This document shows, piece after piece, positions 1-13,667 of a stretch of 64,000 bases of DNA. The DNA is taken from positions 38,447,626 through 38,511,625 of the forward strand of contig CM039466.1 of assembly GCA_022414725.1 (NCBI GenBank). The letters run 5' to 3'. A program made the translations under genes and the position numbers. The notes below the pieces were generated by a model that worked only from the letters and a program-made list of their open reading frames with translations, had not been told where the DNA came from and made no database searches. Within the stretch, counting starts at the first letter, position 1. Every line of letters begins with the position of its first letter. Origin of the DNA: Microglena sp. YARC (taxonomy: Eukaryota; Chlorophyta; Chlorophyceae; Chlamydomonadales; Chlamydomonadaceae).

Positions 1-890
1 TAATATGGGTCAGTGGGTATGGGCCTTGCTAGGGAAGTGGCGCACAAACGCACACACCACACCCGATCACCACCACTATCACCCACTTCCCCACACTCCC
101 TTTCCCTATCCAGGTGGGTAAACTCCTTATCATGGTACTGCACCCAGACCCAGTAAAAAGATGCCCCATACATAATATGGGTCAGCCGTTACGGACCGCT
201 GGAGGTGGCGCACACACCACACCCCCACCCACCACGATCACCACCACTACCACCCACCTCCCGCACCCTTTCCCTATCCAGGTAGGTAAACTCCTTATCA
301 GGGCTACTGCACCCAAACCCAGTTAAAGGATGCTTCCTAACAAATATAGGGCAGCGTCTTGACGGGCTCACTAGGAATGCACACACAAACCCCCCCCCCC
401 CCCCACCATGATCATAACCAAATACCACCCACCTCCCACACCCTTTCCCTATCCAGGTGGGTAAAACTCTGTCAGGGCCTTCACCCACCCAGTAAAGGAT
501 GCCCCCCAACATAATGTAGGTGTCAGCGGCTTACCGGCTCACTAGGAAGCACACACACACCACACACCCACCCACCATGATCATTAACCGACTACCACCC
601 AACCTCCCACACCCTTTACCTATCCAGTGATAAACTCGCTGCCAGGGCCCTTCACCCTACCAGTAAAGGATGCCCCAACATAATGTAGCTGTCAGCGGCT
701 ACCGGCTTCACTAGAAGCACACCACACACCACACCACTCACGCACCACTCAGGACACCCCATCCACCAACCCACCTCCCACACCCTTTCCCCAACCAGGT
801 GGGTAAACTTCCTATCCAGGGTACTGCCACCCCAACCCAGTTAAGGATGCCACCTAACAATTATCTTTGGTCAGTGGCTATGGACCCACT
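1..890. repeat. ~170-bp tandem array, about five degenerate copies
   Basis: A block containing CCCTATCCAGGTGGGTAAAC recurs near 101, 266, 441, 611 and 783, i.e. every 165-175 bp. Each copy also carries a CA/CACC-rich stretch and a motif like CCCAGTAAAGGATGCC. Copies differ by many single-base indels. The CAG-GTGGGT core looks like a splice junction, so this may be another junction-derived intron array, but the exon it would come from lies outside the window. No convincing coding sequence. Confidence 0.75.
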
Positions 891-894
891 GGGA

Positions 895-3060
895 AGTACA
901 GCACGGAGCTCCTGATGCGCCTCCTAGCTGGTTGCGGAGAGTTCTTGTCGGCGTATGAGCGGAAGTGTGCAGGCCGGTGCGCCAAGTAAGTCATGTCCTT
1001 GCTGCCTTTGTAAGTAATTGTCTTTCCAGGCTTCTTTAATCTTTTTCATTGCTCGTCATTGATGTTTGGGGCCCTTGGGCATTGCGCTACAGCACTGGAG
1101 CTCCTTGATGCTCTCCTAGCTGGTTTGGGAGAGTTGTGGCGTATGAGCGAAGTGTGCATGTGGTGACGCAGTTAAGGTCATGTCCTGCTGCCTTGAAATA
1201 ATTGTTTTTCAGCCTTCTTAATCCTTTTTTGGGGCTTTAATCCTTTTTTGTCTTTTAATTTCCTTATTATTGGCTTTAAATCCTTTTTGGCTTTAATCCT
1301 TTTGGGCTTAATCCTTTTTGGGGCTTTTAATCCTTTTTTCCGTGGTTTATTGAATGTTTGGGGCCCTCTGGGGAGACAGCACGGAGCTCCTGATGCTCTC
1401 CTAGCTGGTTGGGACAGTTGTGTGAGCGATGATAGCGAAGCGTGCAGGCGGGTAGCCGTAAAAGGTAATGTCCTTGCTTCCTCTGATCATGTTTTCAGGC
1501 TTTTTAATCCTTTTCCCGGGGTTTGTATTGCTATATTGTGGGCCTGGTCAGGCAGTGCCAACGCACTGGAGCTTCCTGATGCTCTGCACGAGCTGGTTGG
1601 ACAGTGCTGTAGGCCGATGAGTGTTAGGTGCAGGCGGTGGCCAGTAAGGTCATGTCCTTGCTGCCTTTGGTAAGTAATGTGTTCCAGGCTTATAAATCCT
1701 TTTCTCGGGCTTTTTATCCTTTCCGTGTTTTAGTGTATATTTTTACGGCCCCCGTGTGTGGCAATGGTACAGACTGCGAGCTCCTGATGCTCTGCGAGCC
1801 TGGTTGGGACATTGTGGCGATGAGTGTAGTGTGCAGGCGGTGGCCAGTAAGGTCCATTGTCCTTGCGCCTTTGTAGTAAATGTGTTTTTCAGGCTTATAA
1901 ATTCTTCTCGGGCTTTTTATCCTTTCCGTGTTTTTTAGTGTATATTTGGCCCCGTGTGGGCAATGGTACAGCACTGGAGCTCCTGGATGCATCTGCGAGC
2001 TGGTTTGGGAACAGTTGTGCGAGAAGTTGTAGTGTGCAGGCGTTTGGCCATAGGTTGCATGTCCTTGCTGCCTTTGTAAGTAATGTGTATTTCAGCTTAT
2101 AATCCTTTCTCGGGCTTTTTATCCTTTCCGTGTTTTTTAGTGTAATTGGCCCCGTGTGCGGCAATGGATACAGCCACTGAGCCTGCCTGATGCTCTGCGA
2201 GCCTGGTTGGACAGTCTGTGGCGATGATTGTTAGTGTGCAGCATCCGCGAGTCGCCAGTAAGTCATGTCCTTGCTGCCTTTTCCTCTAAGTCATTGTTTT
2301 CCAGCCTTTTTAATCATTTTTCATGCTTTTGTTGATCGATTTTCGGGCCGTTTTATCTTTTTTCCGCGTTTTTTATTGGAATTGTGGGGCCTGCGCGGCA
2401 AACCTGTTGGTCGTGCTGTGGTGGCCTTACAGCTCTGGAGTCCTGAGCTCACGCTACCTGGTTGAAAGAGTATGTGGCGATGAGCGGATGTGTGCAGCGG
2501 TTGGCCAGTAAAGTCATTGTTCCTTGCTGCCTTGTAAGTCATTGTTTTCCAGGCCTTTCTTAATCATTTTTCATGCTCTGTATTGAATGTTTGGGGCCCG
2601 TTAGCAGTAAGGTACAGCACTGGAGCTCCTGATAGCTCTCCATAGCTGGTTGGGACGGTTGTGCGATGAGTGTAGTGTGCATGTGGGGCCAGTAAGGGTC
2701 ATTCTTTGCTGCCTAGGTAAGTCATTGATTTTTTCAGGCATTGTATATCTCTTTCAGCTTTTTATTTGAATATTTTGGGGCCCCGTTGGGCAGTGTACAG
2801 CCACTTGAAGCTTCCTAGCTGGTTGGGACAGTTGTGGCGATGAGTGTAGTGTGCATGTGCATCATGTCTTTGCTGTCTAGGTAAGTCATGTTTCTTTCAG
2901 GCTTGTAACCTCTTTTTTCAGGCTTGTTAACCTCATTTTTCAGGCTTTTATTGGATATTTTGGGGCCCGTTGGGCGTGGTACAGCACTGAAGCTCCTCAT
3001 GCTCACCTACCGATTGGGAGAGTTGTCCGGCAATGAGCAAAGTGTGCAGCAGTGGCCAAT
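895..3060 (+). repeat. ~180-290-bp tandem array resembling an exon 3' end plus donor site, about 11 copies
   Basis: The phrase GGAGCTCCTGATGCTCT (with variants) recurs near 905, 1097, 1384, 1568, 1778, 1976, 2175, 2434, 2622, 2803 and 2988. Each copy runs through a coding-like stretch to GGCCAGTAAGG and TTTGTAAGTAATG, both good 5' splice sites, followed by a T-rich tract and TTCAGG. It therefore looks like an exon end with its donor, copied repeatedly into the following intron. Frequent indels destroy any consistent frame, so no CDS is called. By analogy with the arrays further right, the exon would belong to the gene ending at 17086. Confidence 0.65.
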
Positions 3061-3446
3061 AGGTCATGTGTCTTTTGCTGCCATGTAGTCATGATTTTAT
3101 TGTTGGATGGCCAGTTGGGTGGGTCGTTGGTTGTGTGGGAGATCCATATTCATCCATGCATCCCATTAGTGTCATTCATGCATCCCTTTATTTTCATTCA
3201 TGCATCCCTTATTCATTCATGCATCCCTTATGTTCATTCATGCATCCTTTATCTTTCATACATGCATCTTAGTGTTCATTCATGTATACCTTTCTTTGTT
3301 CATTTCATGCATCCCCTTTATTTTCATTCATGCATCCTTATGTTCATCATGCATCCCTTACTTTTCACTCATGCATCCCCTTAGTGATTCATTTCATGCC
3401 ATCCCTTTGTTTCATTCATGCATCCCTTAGTGTTCATTCATGCATC

Positions 3447-3482
3447 CCGTACCCACGACGAGCACTATCATATCTGTTATAT
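3447..3482. other. Non-satellite insertion inside the 22-bp array
   Basis: After an intact unit, about 35 bp beginning CGTACCCACGACGAGCACTA interrupts the array, which then resumes in phase-perfect copies. It does not resemble other repeats in the window. Confidence 0.5.
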
Positions 3483-6400
3483 TAGTGTTCATTCATGCAT
3501 CCCTTAGTGTTCATTCATGCATCCCTTAGTGTTCATTCATGCATCCCTTAGTGTTCATTCATGCATCCCTTAGTGTTTATTCATGCATCCCTTAGTGTTT
3601 ATTCATGCATCCCTTAGTGTTCATTCATGCATCCCTTAGTGTTCATTCATGCATCCCTTAGTGTTCATCATGCATCCCTTATGTTCATTCATGCACTCCC
3701 TTAGTGTTCATTTCATGCATCCCTTATGTTCATTCATGCATCCCTTAGTGTTTCATTCATGCATCCCTTAGTGTTCATTCATGCATCCCTTAGTGTTCAT
3801 TCATGCATCCCTTAGTGTTCATTCATGCATCCCCTTAGTGTTCATTCATGCAATCCCTTTAGTGTTCCATTCATGCCATCCTTAGTGTTCATTCATGCAT
3901 CCCTAGTGTTCATTTCATTGCATCCCATTAGTACACCTGTTCCATTCATGCCATCCCTTGTGTTCATTCAATTGCATCCCTTAGTGTTCATTCATGCATC
4001 CCTTAGTGTTCATTCATGCATCCCTTAGTGTTCATTCATGCATCCCTTAGTGTTCATTCATGCATCCCTTAGTGTTCATTCATGCATCCCTTAGTGTTCA
4101 TTCATGCACCCTTAGTGTTCATTCATGCATCCCTTTAGTGCATTCATTGCATCCCTTAGTGTTCATTCATGCATCCCTTAGTGTTTATTTCAGTGCATCC
4201 CTTGTGTTCCATTCATGCATCCCTTGTTTTTTCTTTCATGGCATTCCCTTAGTGTTTATTTCATGCAAGTCCCTTATTTCATTCATGCATCCCTTACTGT
4301 TTATTCATGCATCCCTTAGTGTTCATTCATGCATCCCTTAGTGTTCATTCATGCATCCCTAGTGTCATTCATGCATCCTTAGTGTTTATCATGCATCCCT
4401 TAGTTTCATTCATGCATCCCTTAGTGTTCATTCATGCTATCCCTTAGTGTTTCATTCATTGCAATCCCTTAGTGTTCATTCTATGCATCCCTTAGTGTTC
4501 ATTCATGCAGTCCCTTATGTTTCATTCAGCATCCTTGTGTTCATTCATGCATCCCTTAGTGTCTTCCATGCATCCCTAGTGTTCATTTCATGCATTCCCT
4601 TAGAAGTGTTCATCATGCATCCCTTAGTTGTTCATTCATGCTCCCTTAGTGTTCATTCATGACATCCCTTAGTGTTCATTCATGCATCCCTCAGTGTTCA
4701 TTCATGCCCTCCCTTAGTGTTCATTACAGCATCCCTTAGTGTTCATTCATGCATCCCTTTATTTCATTCATGCCTCCCTTCATTTCATTCATGCATCCCT
4801 TTATTTCATTCATGCATCCCTTTATTTCATTCATGCATCCCTTTATTTCATTCATGCATCCCTTAGTGTTCATTCATGCATCCCTTAGTGTTCATTCATG
4901 CATCCCTTAGTGTTCATTCATGCATCCCTTAGTGTTCATTCATGGATCCCTTAGTGTTCATTCATGCATCCCTTAGTGTTTATTCATGCATCCATAGTTT
5001 TCATCATGCATCCCTTATGTTTCATTCATGCATCCTTAGTGTTCATTCATGCATCCTTTGTTTCATTTCATGCATCCTTATGTTCATTCATGCATCCTTA
5101 GCTGTTCATTCATGCATCCCTTAGTGTTCATTCATCATCTTCTTTATTTCATTAATGCATCCCTTAGTGTTCATTCATGCATCCCTTAAAGCTGTTCATT
5201 CATGCATCCTTAGTGTTCATTCATGCAGCCTTAGTGCTTCATTCATGCATCCCTTAGTGGTCATTCATGCATCCCTTAGGTCATTCATCATCCCTAGTGT
5301 TATTCATGGCATCCCTTAATGTTCATTCATGCATCCTTAGTGTTCATTCATGGCATCCCTTAGTTTCATTCATGCATCCCTTTAGTATTCATTCATGCAT
5401 CCTTAGTGGTTCATTCATGCATTCCTTAGATGTTCATTCATGCATCCTTTAGTTGTTCATTCATGCATCCCTTAGTGTTCATTCATGCATCCCTTAGTGT
5501 TTATTCATGCATTCCTTGTGAGTGGGATGTGCGATGGTATCCCTTTTTTCATTCAATGCATCCCTTAGATGTTTATTCATTGCATCCCTTAGTTTCATTC
5601 ATGCATCATCCCTTAGTGTTTATCATGCATCCTTAGTGTTCATTCATTGCATCCCTTTAAGTGTTCATTTCATGCATCCCTTAGGTTCATTCCATGCATC
5701 CTTAGTGTTTATTTCATGCATCGCTTAGGTTCATTCGTGCATCCCTTAGTGTTCATCATGCATCCCTTAGTGTTTCATTCAATCCATTCCCTTTAGTGTT
5801 TCTTCATGCATCCCTTTAGTGTTCATTTCATGCACCTTAGTGTTCATTACATGCATCCCTTAGGTTCATTCATGCATCCCTTAGTGCTTCATTCATGCAT
5901 CCTTAGTGTTCATTCACTGGCATCCTTACGTGTCATTCATGCATCCTTAGTTGTTCATTCATGCATCCCTTAGTGTTCATCATGCCATCCCTTAGTGTTC
6001 ATTCATGCATCCCTCAGTGTTCATTCATGCATCCCTTAGTGTTCATTCATGCATCCCTTAGTTTTGTTTCATTTTCATGGGGGCATTTTTTCCCCTTTAT
6101 TATCCATCAGCCTCCCTTTATTTCAATTCATGCATCCCTTTATTTCATTCGATGCATCCCTTTATTTCATTCATGCATCCCTTAGTTTCATTCATGCATC
6201 CCTTAGTGTTCATTCATTGTGTTCATCCCTGAGTGTGTATTCATGCATCCCTTATGTTTCATGGATTCCCTTAGTGTAATTCATGTTTAGTGTTTATCAT
6301 TGCATCCCTTAGTCAGCCATCCCTTAGTGTTCATTCATGCATCCCTTAGTGTTCATTCGATGCATCCCGTTCATGCAATCCTTTTTCATTCCAGTCATGC

Positions 6401-8743
6401 ATCCCTTAGTGTCATTTAGTTGCATTTCATTCATGCATCCTAGTGTTCATTCATGCATCATACCCTAGTGTTCATTTCATGCATTCATGCATCCCTGTGT
6501 TCATTCATGCATCCCCAGTGTTCATCATTGACATTCATGCCTTTATTTGCATTAATGCATCCCTTAGTGATTCATCTTTATTATGCATTCATCATGCTTA
6601 TGTTCATTCATGCCCTTAGTGTTATGGATTCAGGTCATGCATCCCTTATATGGTTTCATTCATGCATCCTTAGTGTTCATTCATGATCCCCCATCTGTTC
6701 ATTCATGCAATCATTAATCATTAAGTGTAGTCTCATCATGCATCCCTTATGTTCATTCATGCTATCCCTAGGTTCATTCATGCATCCCTATGTGTTTCAT
6801 TTCAATGCGATCCCTTAGTTCATTCATGCATCCCTAGTGTCATTTCATGCATCAATTTCATTCATGCATCCCTTAGATGTTCATTCATGCATCCCTTGTG
6901 TTCATTCATCGCTTCCCTTAGTTGTTCATTCATGCCATCCCTTTATAGAGCTGTTCATTCATGTGTTCATTCATGCATCCCTTAGTGTTTCATCATTGCC
7001 TTAGCACCCTTAAGTGTCATTCATTGCATCCCTCATTCATGCACTCTAGTGGTTTATCATGCATCCCTTTATTCATTCATGCACCCTAGTATTCCATGCA
7101 TCCCCAAGGTTATTCAGCATCCTTTTAGTGTCATTCATGCATTCCCTTAGTTTTCATTCAGTGCATCCCTTAGTTTTATTCATGCATCCCTTATGTTCCA
7201 TTCATGTGTGTTCATTATGCATCCACTTTAGTGTTTCATGCATCCCTTAGTGTTCATTCATGCGATCCCTTTAGTGTTCATTCATGCATCCCTTTATGTT
7301 CATTCATGCATCCCTTGTTGTTCATTCATGCATCCCTTTTAGTTCATCATGCATCCCTTAGTGTTCATTCATGCATCCCTTATGTTCATCATGCATCCCT
7401 TATGCATTCATTTGCCCCTTAGTGTTCATTCATGCATCCCTTAGTGTTCCCCTCAGTGTTCATTCATGCATCCCTTAGTGTTCATTCATGCATCCCTTTA
7501 GTTTCATTCATGCCATCCTTTATTTTCATTCATGCATCCCTTTATTTTCATTCATGCATCCCTAGGTTCATTCATGCATTCCCTTTATTTCATTCATGCA
7601 TCCCTTAGTGTTCATTCATTGCATCCCTTAGTGTTCATTCATTGCCATCCCTTAGTGTTCAATTCATGCATCCCTTAGTGTTTCATTTCATGCATCCCTT
7701 AGTGTTCATTCATGGGATCCGCTTAGTGTTCATTCATGCATCCCTTAGTGTGCATTCATGTCATCCCTTAGTGTTTATTCATGCATCCCTTAGGGTGCAT
7801 TCATGCATCCTAGTGTTCATTTCATGCCATCCCGTCTGTTCATTTATCAGCATCTTAGTGGTTATTCATGCATTCCCTTAGTGTTACATTGGCATCCCTA
7901 GTGTTCATTCATGCATCCCTTTTCTATTTGTGTTCATTCATGCATCCCATTAGTAGTATGTTCACTCATTGCAGCCCTTTAGTGTTCATTCATGCATCCT
8001 TTAGTGTTCATTCATGCATCCCTTAGTTTCATTTCATGCCATCCTTTTAGTGCTTCATTCATGCATCCCTAGGTGCATCCCTCATTCATGCATCCCTTAG
8101 TTGTTCATTCATGCATCCCTTAGTGTTCATTTCATGCAGTCCTTAGTCATTCATGATGCATTCATTTCATGCATCCCTTAGTGTTCATTCATGCAATTCC
8201 TCTTAGTGTTCATTCATCACTGCATCCCTTAGTGTTCATTCATGCAAATCCTTAGTTGTTCATTCATTGCATCCTTTGTTTCATTTGGCATCAGTTGTTT
8301 CATTCATGCATCCTTGTATTTCGTCCCTTCATTTTATGCATCCCACTTACTGTGTTCATTCATGGCCTCCCTTAGTGTTCATTTCATGCATCCCTATTAG
8401 TGTTCATTTCATGAGCATCCCTTAGTGTTCATGCATCCCTTAGTGTTTATCAGCATCCTTTTTATTCATGCATCCCTAGGTCATTCATGCATCCCTTATG
8501 TGTTCATTCATGCATCCTTAGGTGTTATTCAGCATCCTTAGCTTGTTCATTCATGCTCCCTGAGTGTTCATTCATGCATCCCTTTAGTTGTAGGCTTGTT
8601 TCATTCATGGATCCCTTTAGTGTTTCCATCTCATGCATCCTTAGTGTTATTCATGGCATCCCTTCATGGCATTCCTTAGTGTCATTCATTGCATCCCTTT
8701 TAGTGTTCATTCATCCCTCTTGTTTTCCATGCATCCCTTAGTG

Positions 8744-8805
8744 CGACCAAGCTAAAACGATACTCCGATCTTATGGACGTACTCAGTCGACCCTCATATT
8801 GTGCA
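8744..8805. other. Second non-satellite insertion inside the array
   Basis: About 60 bp, beginning CGACCAAGCTAAAACGATAC, has no similarity to the surrounding unit. The array resumes at about 8806. It could be a true insertion or a read or assembly artefact. Confidence 0.5.
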
Positions 8806-11800
8806 TTTCATGCATCCCTTAGTGTTCTTAGTGTTCATTCATTCTCTTTATGCATCCCTTAGGTTCATTTCATGCATGCCTTAGTGTTCATTCATGATCC
8901 CTTTCATTTCATTCATGCATCCCTTTAGTGTCATCCATGCATCCTTAGTGTTCATTCATGCATCCCTTAGTGTTCATTTCATGCATCCTCTTAAGTGTTC
9001 ATTTCATGCATCCCTTAGTGTTTCATTTCATGCAATCCTTAGTGTTCATTCATGCATCCCTTAGTGTTCATTTCATGCATCCCTATAGATGTTCATCCTT
9101 AGTCATTTCATGCATCCCTTTAGTGTTCATTCATGCATCCCTTTGATTTCATTCATGCATCCCTTAGTGTTCATTCATGCATCCCTTAGTGTTCATTCAT
9201 GCATCCCTTAGTGTTCATTCATGCATCACCCCATTTGTTTCATTCATGCATATCCTTATTTCTTTCCCCCTATGTTCATTCATGCATCCCTTATGTTATT
9301 CATGCATCATCTTTATTTTCATGCCATGCCATCCCAGTACTGTGTCATTCATGCATCCCTTAGTGAGTGTTCATTCATCATCATGCATCCCCTTAGTATT
9401 GCATCCCTTACCATTCATGCATCCCTTAGTGTTCATTCATCATCCCTTTAGTGTTTTATTATGCATTGCAATCCCTTAGTGTTCATCATGCAATCCCTTA
9501 GTTTCATTCATGCATCCCTTAGTGTTCATTCATGCATTTCCTTAGTGTCATTCATGCATTCATGCATTCCCTTAGTGTTTATTCATGCATCCCTTAGTGT
9601 CATTCATTGCATCCTTAGTGTTCATGGTGCATTCCCCTTAGTGTTCAGTCATGCATTCATGCATCCCTTAGTGTTCATTCCCATGCATTCATCCTTAGTT
9701 TCTATTCAGCAATCCCTTAGTGTTCCATTCATGCATCCCTTAGTGTCATCATGCCATCCCTTAGTGTTCATCATGCATCCCTTATGTGTTCATTCATGCA
9801 TCCCTATGTTTCATTCAGTGGCATCATTCCTTAGTGTTTCATTCATGCATCCTTGCATCTGGTATTTGTTCACTCCCTTCATTTTCATTCATGCATCCCA
9901 TTTGTGTGCATTCATGCATCCCTTATTTTCATGTGCATTCATTCCCTTAGTGTCCCTCATCATGCATTCCCCTGCGTTCATTCATGCATCCCTTAGTGTT
10001 TCATTCATGCATCCCTTAGTGTCATTCATGCATCCCTTAGTAGCATTATTCATGGATTCATGTGTTTATTTCATTCAATGCATCCCTTAGTGTGTTCATT
10101 CATGCATCAGTTTCCCATATTTTCATCCCAGCTCCCTTAGTGTTCATTCATGCATCCCTAGTGTTTCATTCATGCATCCCTTTGTGTCATTCATGCATCT
10201 TGTGTTCATAATTCATGCATCCCTAGGTTCATTCATGCATCCCTTAGTGTTCATTCATGCATCCCTTAGTTTAACATTCATGCATCCTTAGTGATTATTC
10301 ATGCATTCCCTTATTTCATTCATGCATCCTTATGTTCATTCATGCATCCTTAGTTGTTCATTCATTGCATCCCTTATGATCCCTTAGTTGTGTCATTTCA
10401 TCATGCATCCTTAGTGTTCATCATGCATCCCGTAGGCATCAGTGCATCCCTTAGTGTTCAGTGCATTTCATGTTCATTGATTAGTGTTCATTCATGCATC
10501 CCTTAGTGTTCATTCATGCATCCCTTAGTGTTCATTCATGCATCCCTTAGTGTTCATTCATGCATCCCTTTATTTTATTCATGCATCCCTCATGCATCCT
10601 TTATTTCATGCATCCTTATGTTCATTCATGCATCCCTTAGTGTTCATTCATGCATCCCTTAGTGTTCATTCATGCATCCCTTAGTGTTCATTCATGCATC
10701 CCTTAGTGTTCATCTTCATTCATGCATCCCTTAGTGTTCATTCATGCATCCCTTAGTGTTCATTCATGCATCCCTTAGTGTTTATTCATGCATCCCTTAG
10801 TGTTCATTCATGCATCCCTTTGTTTTCATTCATGCATCCCTTAGTGTTCATTCATGCATCCCTTAGTGTTCATTCATGCATCCCTTAGTGTTCATTCATG
10901 CATCCCTTTATTTCATGTTCATTCATGCATCCCTTACTGTTTGCATTCAGTGCTCCCTTTAGTGGTTCATTCATGCATCCCTTAGTGTTTCATTCATGCA
11001 TCCCTTAGTGTTATTTCATTCATGCATCCCTTAGTATTTCATTCATGCATCTTAAGTGTTCATTCATATTCATTCATGCATCCCCTTAGTGTTCATCCAT
11101 GCATCCCTTTATTCATTCACCTGCCTAGTTTTCCCTTTATTCATTCATGCATCCTTTATTTCATCATATCCCTTTAGATCTGTCCCTTAGTCATTCATGG
11201 GATCCCTGAAAGTGTTCATTCATGCAATCCCTTAGTGTTCATTCAGCATCCCTTAGTGTTCATTCATTCATGCCATCCCTTAGTGTTCATTCATGCATCC
11301 CTTAGCTGTTCATTCATGGATCGCTTAGTGTCATTCATGCATCCTTAGTGTTCAGTTAGCATGCATCCTTAGTGTTCATTCATGCATCCCTTAGTGTTCA
11401 TTCATGCCATCCCTTAGTGTTTTATTCATCCCTGTTTTCATTCATGCATCCCTTAGTGTTCATAATGATTCCTTCATGCATCCCTTAGTTCCCTAGTGTT
11501 CATTCATGCATCCTTTGTGTTAGTGTTCATTCATGCATCCCATAGTGTTTATTCATATGCAGCCCTTAGTGTTCAGTTAATGCATCCTAGTGTCATTCAT
11601 GCATCCCTTAGTGTCATTCATGCATCCCTTAGTGTTCATTCATGCATCCCTTAGTGTTCATTCATGCATCCCTTAGTGTTTCATTCATGGCATTACTCTT
11701 AGTGTTCATTCATTCACTTAGTGTTCATTCATGCATCCCTTAGTGTTCATCATGCATCCCTTTAGTGGTCATTTCATGCATCCCTTTAGTGTTCATTCAT

Positions 11801-13477
11801 TGCATCCCTTAGTCATTCATGCATCCCTTAGTGTTCATTCAATGCATCCCTTAGTGTTCATCATGCATCCATCCAGTGTTCATTCATGCATCCCTTTATT
11901 TAATTCATGATCCTTTATGTTTTCATGCATCCCTATTTCATTCATTGGCATCCCTTAGTGTTTCTTTCATGCACTCTTTATTTCATTCTGCATCCCTAGT
12001 GTTCATTCAGCATCCCTTATGTTCATTCATCATCCTTAAGTGTATTTTCAGCATCCCTTATGTTTCATTTCGCATCCCTTAGTGTTCATTCATGCATCCC
12101 GAGTGTTTATTCATGCATCCCTTAAGTGTTCATTCATGCATCCCTTAGTGTTTCATTCATGCATCCCCTTAAGTGTTCATTTCCATGCATCCCTTTGTTT
12201 TCATTCATGCATCATCCCTTTAGTTGTTCATTCAGCATCCCTTAGTGTTCATTCAGCAATGATCCCTTAGTGTTCATCATGCCTTTGTTCATTGCATCAG
12301 TGTTTATTCATGCAGCTTAGTGTTCATCAATTCTTAGTGTTCATTCCTCTAGTGTTCATTCATCCATTTGCATCCCTTAAAGTGTGGTATTCATGCGTGT
12401 GTTCATTTCATGCATCCCTCATTCATGTCATTTCATCATCCGATGGCATCCCTTTAGTGTTCATTCATAGTGTTCATTCCCTTTAGTGTTCATCATGCAT
12501 CCCTTATCATCCCCTTAGTGTTTCTTCATTGCATCCCTTAGTGTTCATTCATGCATCCCTTATTTCATTCATGATCCCCTTAGTGTTTATTTCATGCATC
12601 CCTTTAGTGGTTCATTCAGCATCCCTTAGTGTTATTCATGCAATCCCTTAGTTCATCATTGCATCCCTTAGTGTCATTCCCTTATGCATTCAGCTCCCTT
12701 AGTGTTCATTCATGTTGTTCTATTCATGCATCCCTTAGTGTTCATTCATGCATTCCCTTAGTGCCTTACTTGATAGTGTTCATTTCATGCATCCCTAGTG
12801 TTCATTCATGCATCCCTTAGTTGTCGCATCCCTTAGTGTTCATCAAATGCATCTTACGCATTTCCCTTAGGTTTCATTTCATGGAATCCCTTTTAGTTTT
12901 ATTCATTGCATCCCTTATTCATCATGCATCCCTTAGTGTTCATTCATGGCATCCCTTATTTCATTCCACTGGATCCCTTAGTGTTTTATTTCATGCATCC
13001 TTTATTTCATCCATGCATCCCTTAGTGTTTCATTCTGCATCCCTTAGGTGTTTCATTCTATGTCCCTTGTTTTATTTACATGCATCCCTTAGTTGTTCCA
13101 AAATGCATCCCTTGAGTGTTTCTCATCACGCATCCCTTAGCTGTTTATTTACATCCCTTAGTGTTTATTACATCCCTTAGTGTTCATGCATCCCTTAGTG
13201 TTCATTCATGCATCCCTTAGTGTTCATTCATGCATCCCTTAGTGTTCATTCATGCATCCCTTAGTGTTCATTCATGCATCCCTTAGTGTTCATTCATGCA
13301 TCCCTTTTAGTGTTTCATTCATGCATCTCTTTATTTTCATTTATTTATCCCTTTCTTAGTGTTCAATTCATGTAACCCTTTCTTCAATCATGTAATCCCT
13401 TTCTCATCATCATGCATCCCTTAGTGTTCTTTCATGCATTCATTTCATTTCATCCATGCATCCCTTTGTTCTCCTTA

Positions 13478-13545
13478 TGCTTCAGGCATGGCGTAGTCAA
13501 TATTGCACCTCCAAAGTCCTCCCCACCTGCTCATCGTCAAGGCTT
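13478..13545 (+). repeat. Upstream copy of the 3' splice site and start of the 13668 exon
   Basis: TATGCTTCAGGCATGGCGTA and the following ~50 nt closely match the acceptor and first bases of the exon at 13668 (TCTGCTTCAGGCATGGCGTG), with indels that break the frame. It is a single decoy acceptor about 190 bp upstream of the true one. 13546-13667 is AT-rich intron with nothing else recognisable. Confidence 0.7.
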
Positions 13546-13667
13546 TAATTCAATATTTAACAATAATTACATTTTAATTTCCGTTTAATTCATTTACTTA
13601 TTATAGATATCTATAAGTCCCGATCAATTTAAAACATTTAATCAATTTAATGTTCCATCTGCTTCAG

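Larger units (their letters stand above)
3150..13465. repeat. Satellite with 22-bp unit, ~10.3 kb
   Basis: The unit TTCATTCATGCATCCCTTAG plus TG (22 bp) repeats almost without interruption. Near-perfect runs occur at 3480-3660, 4000-4110, 4860-4960, 10490-10900 and 13190-13300, with indel-rich stretches between them. A 21-bp variant (TTTCATTCATGCATCCCTTTA) at about 4755-4860 preserves frame and reads as a 7-residue peptide repeat. Open frames over the array are a by-product of 3 x 22 = 66 nt and are not genes. The array lies between the donor-like array on its left and a copied 3' splice site at 13480, so it probably fills a giant intron; a centromeric or subtelomeric role is possible but not shown. 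Confidence 0.95.

Noticed and set aside
3200..13180. Many open frames reading 'MHPLVFIHASLSVHSCIP'
   Set aside because: Three units of 22 bp make 66 nt, so one frame is open by chance; indels break it at random.
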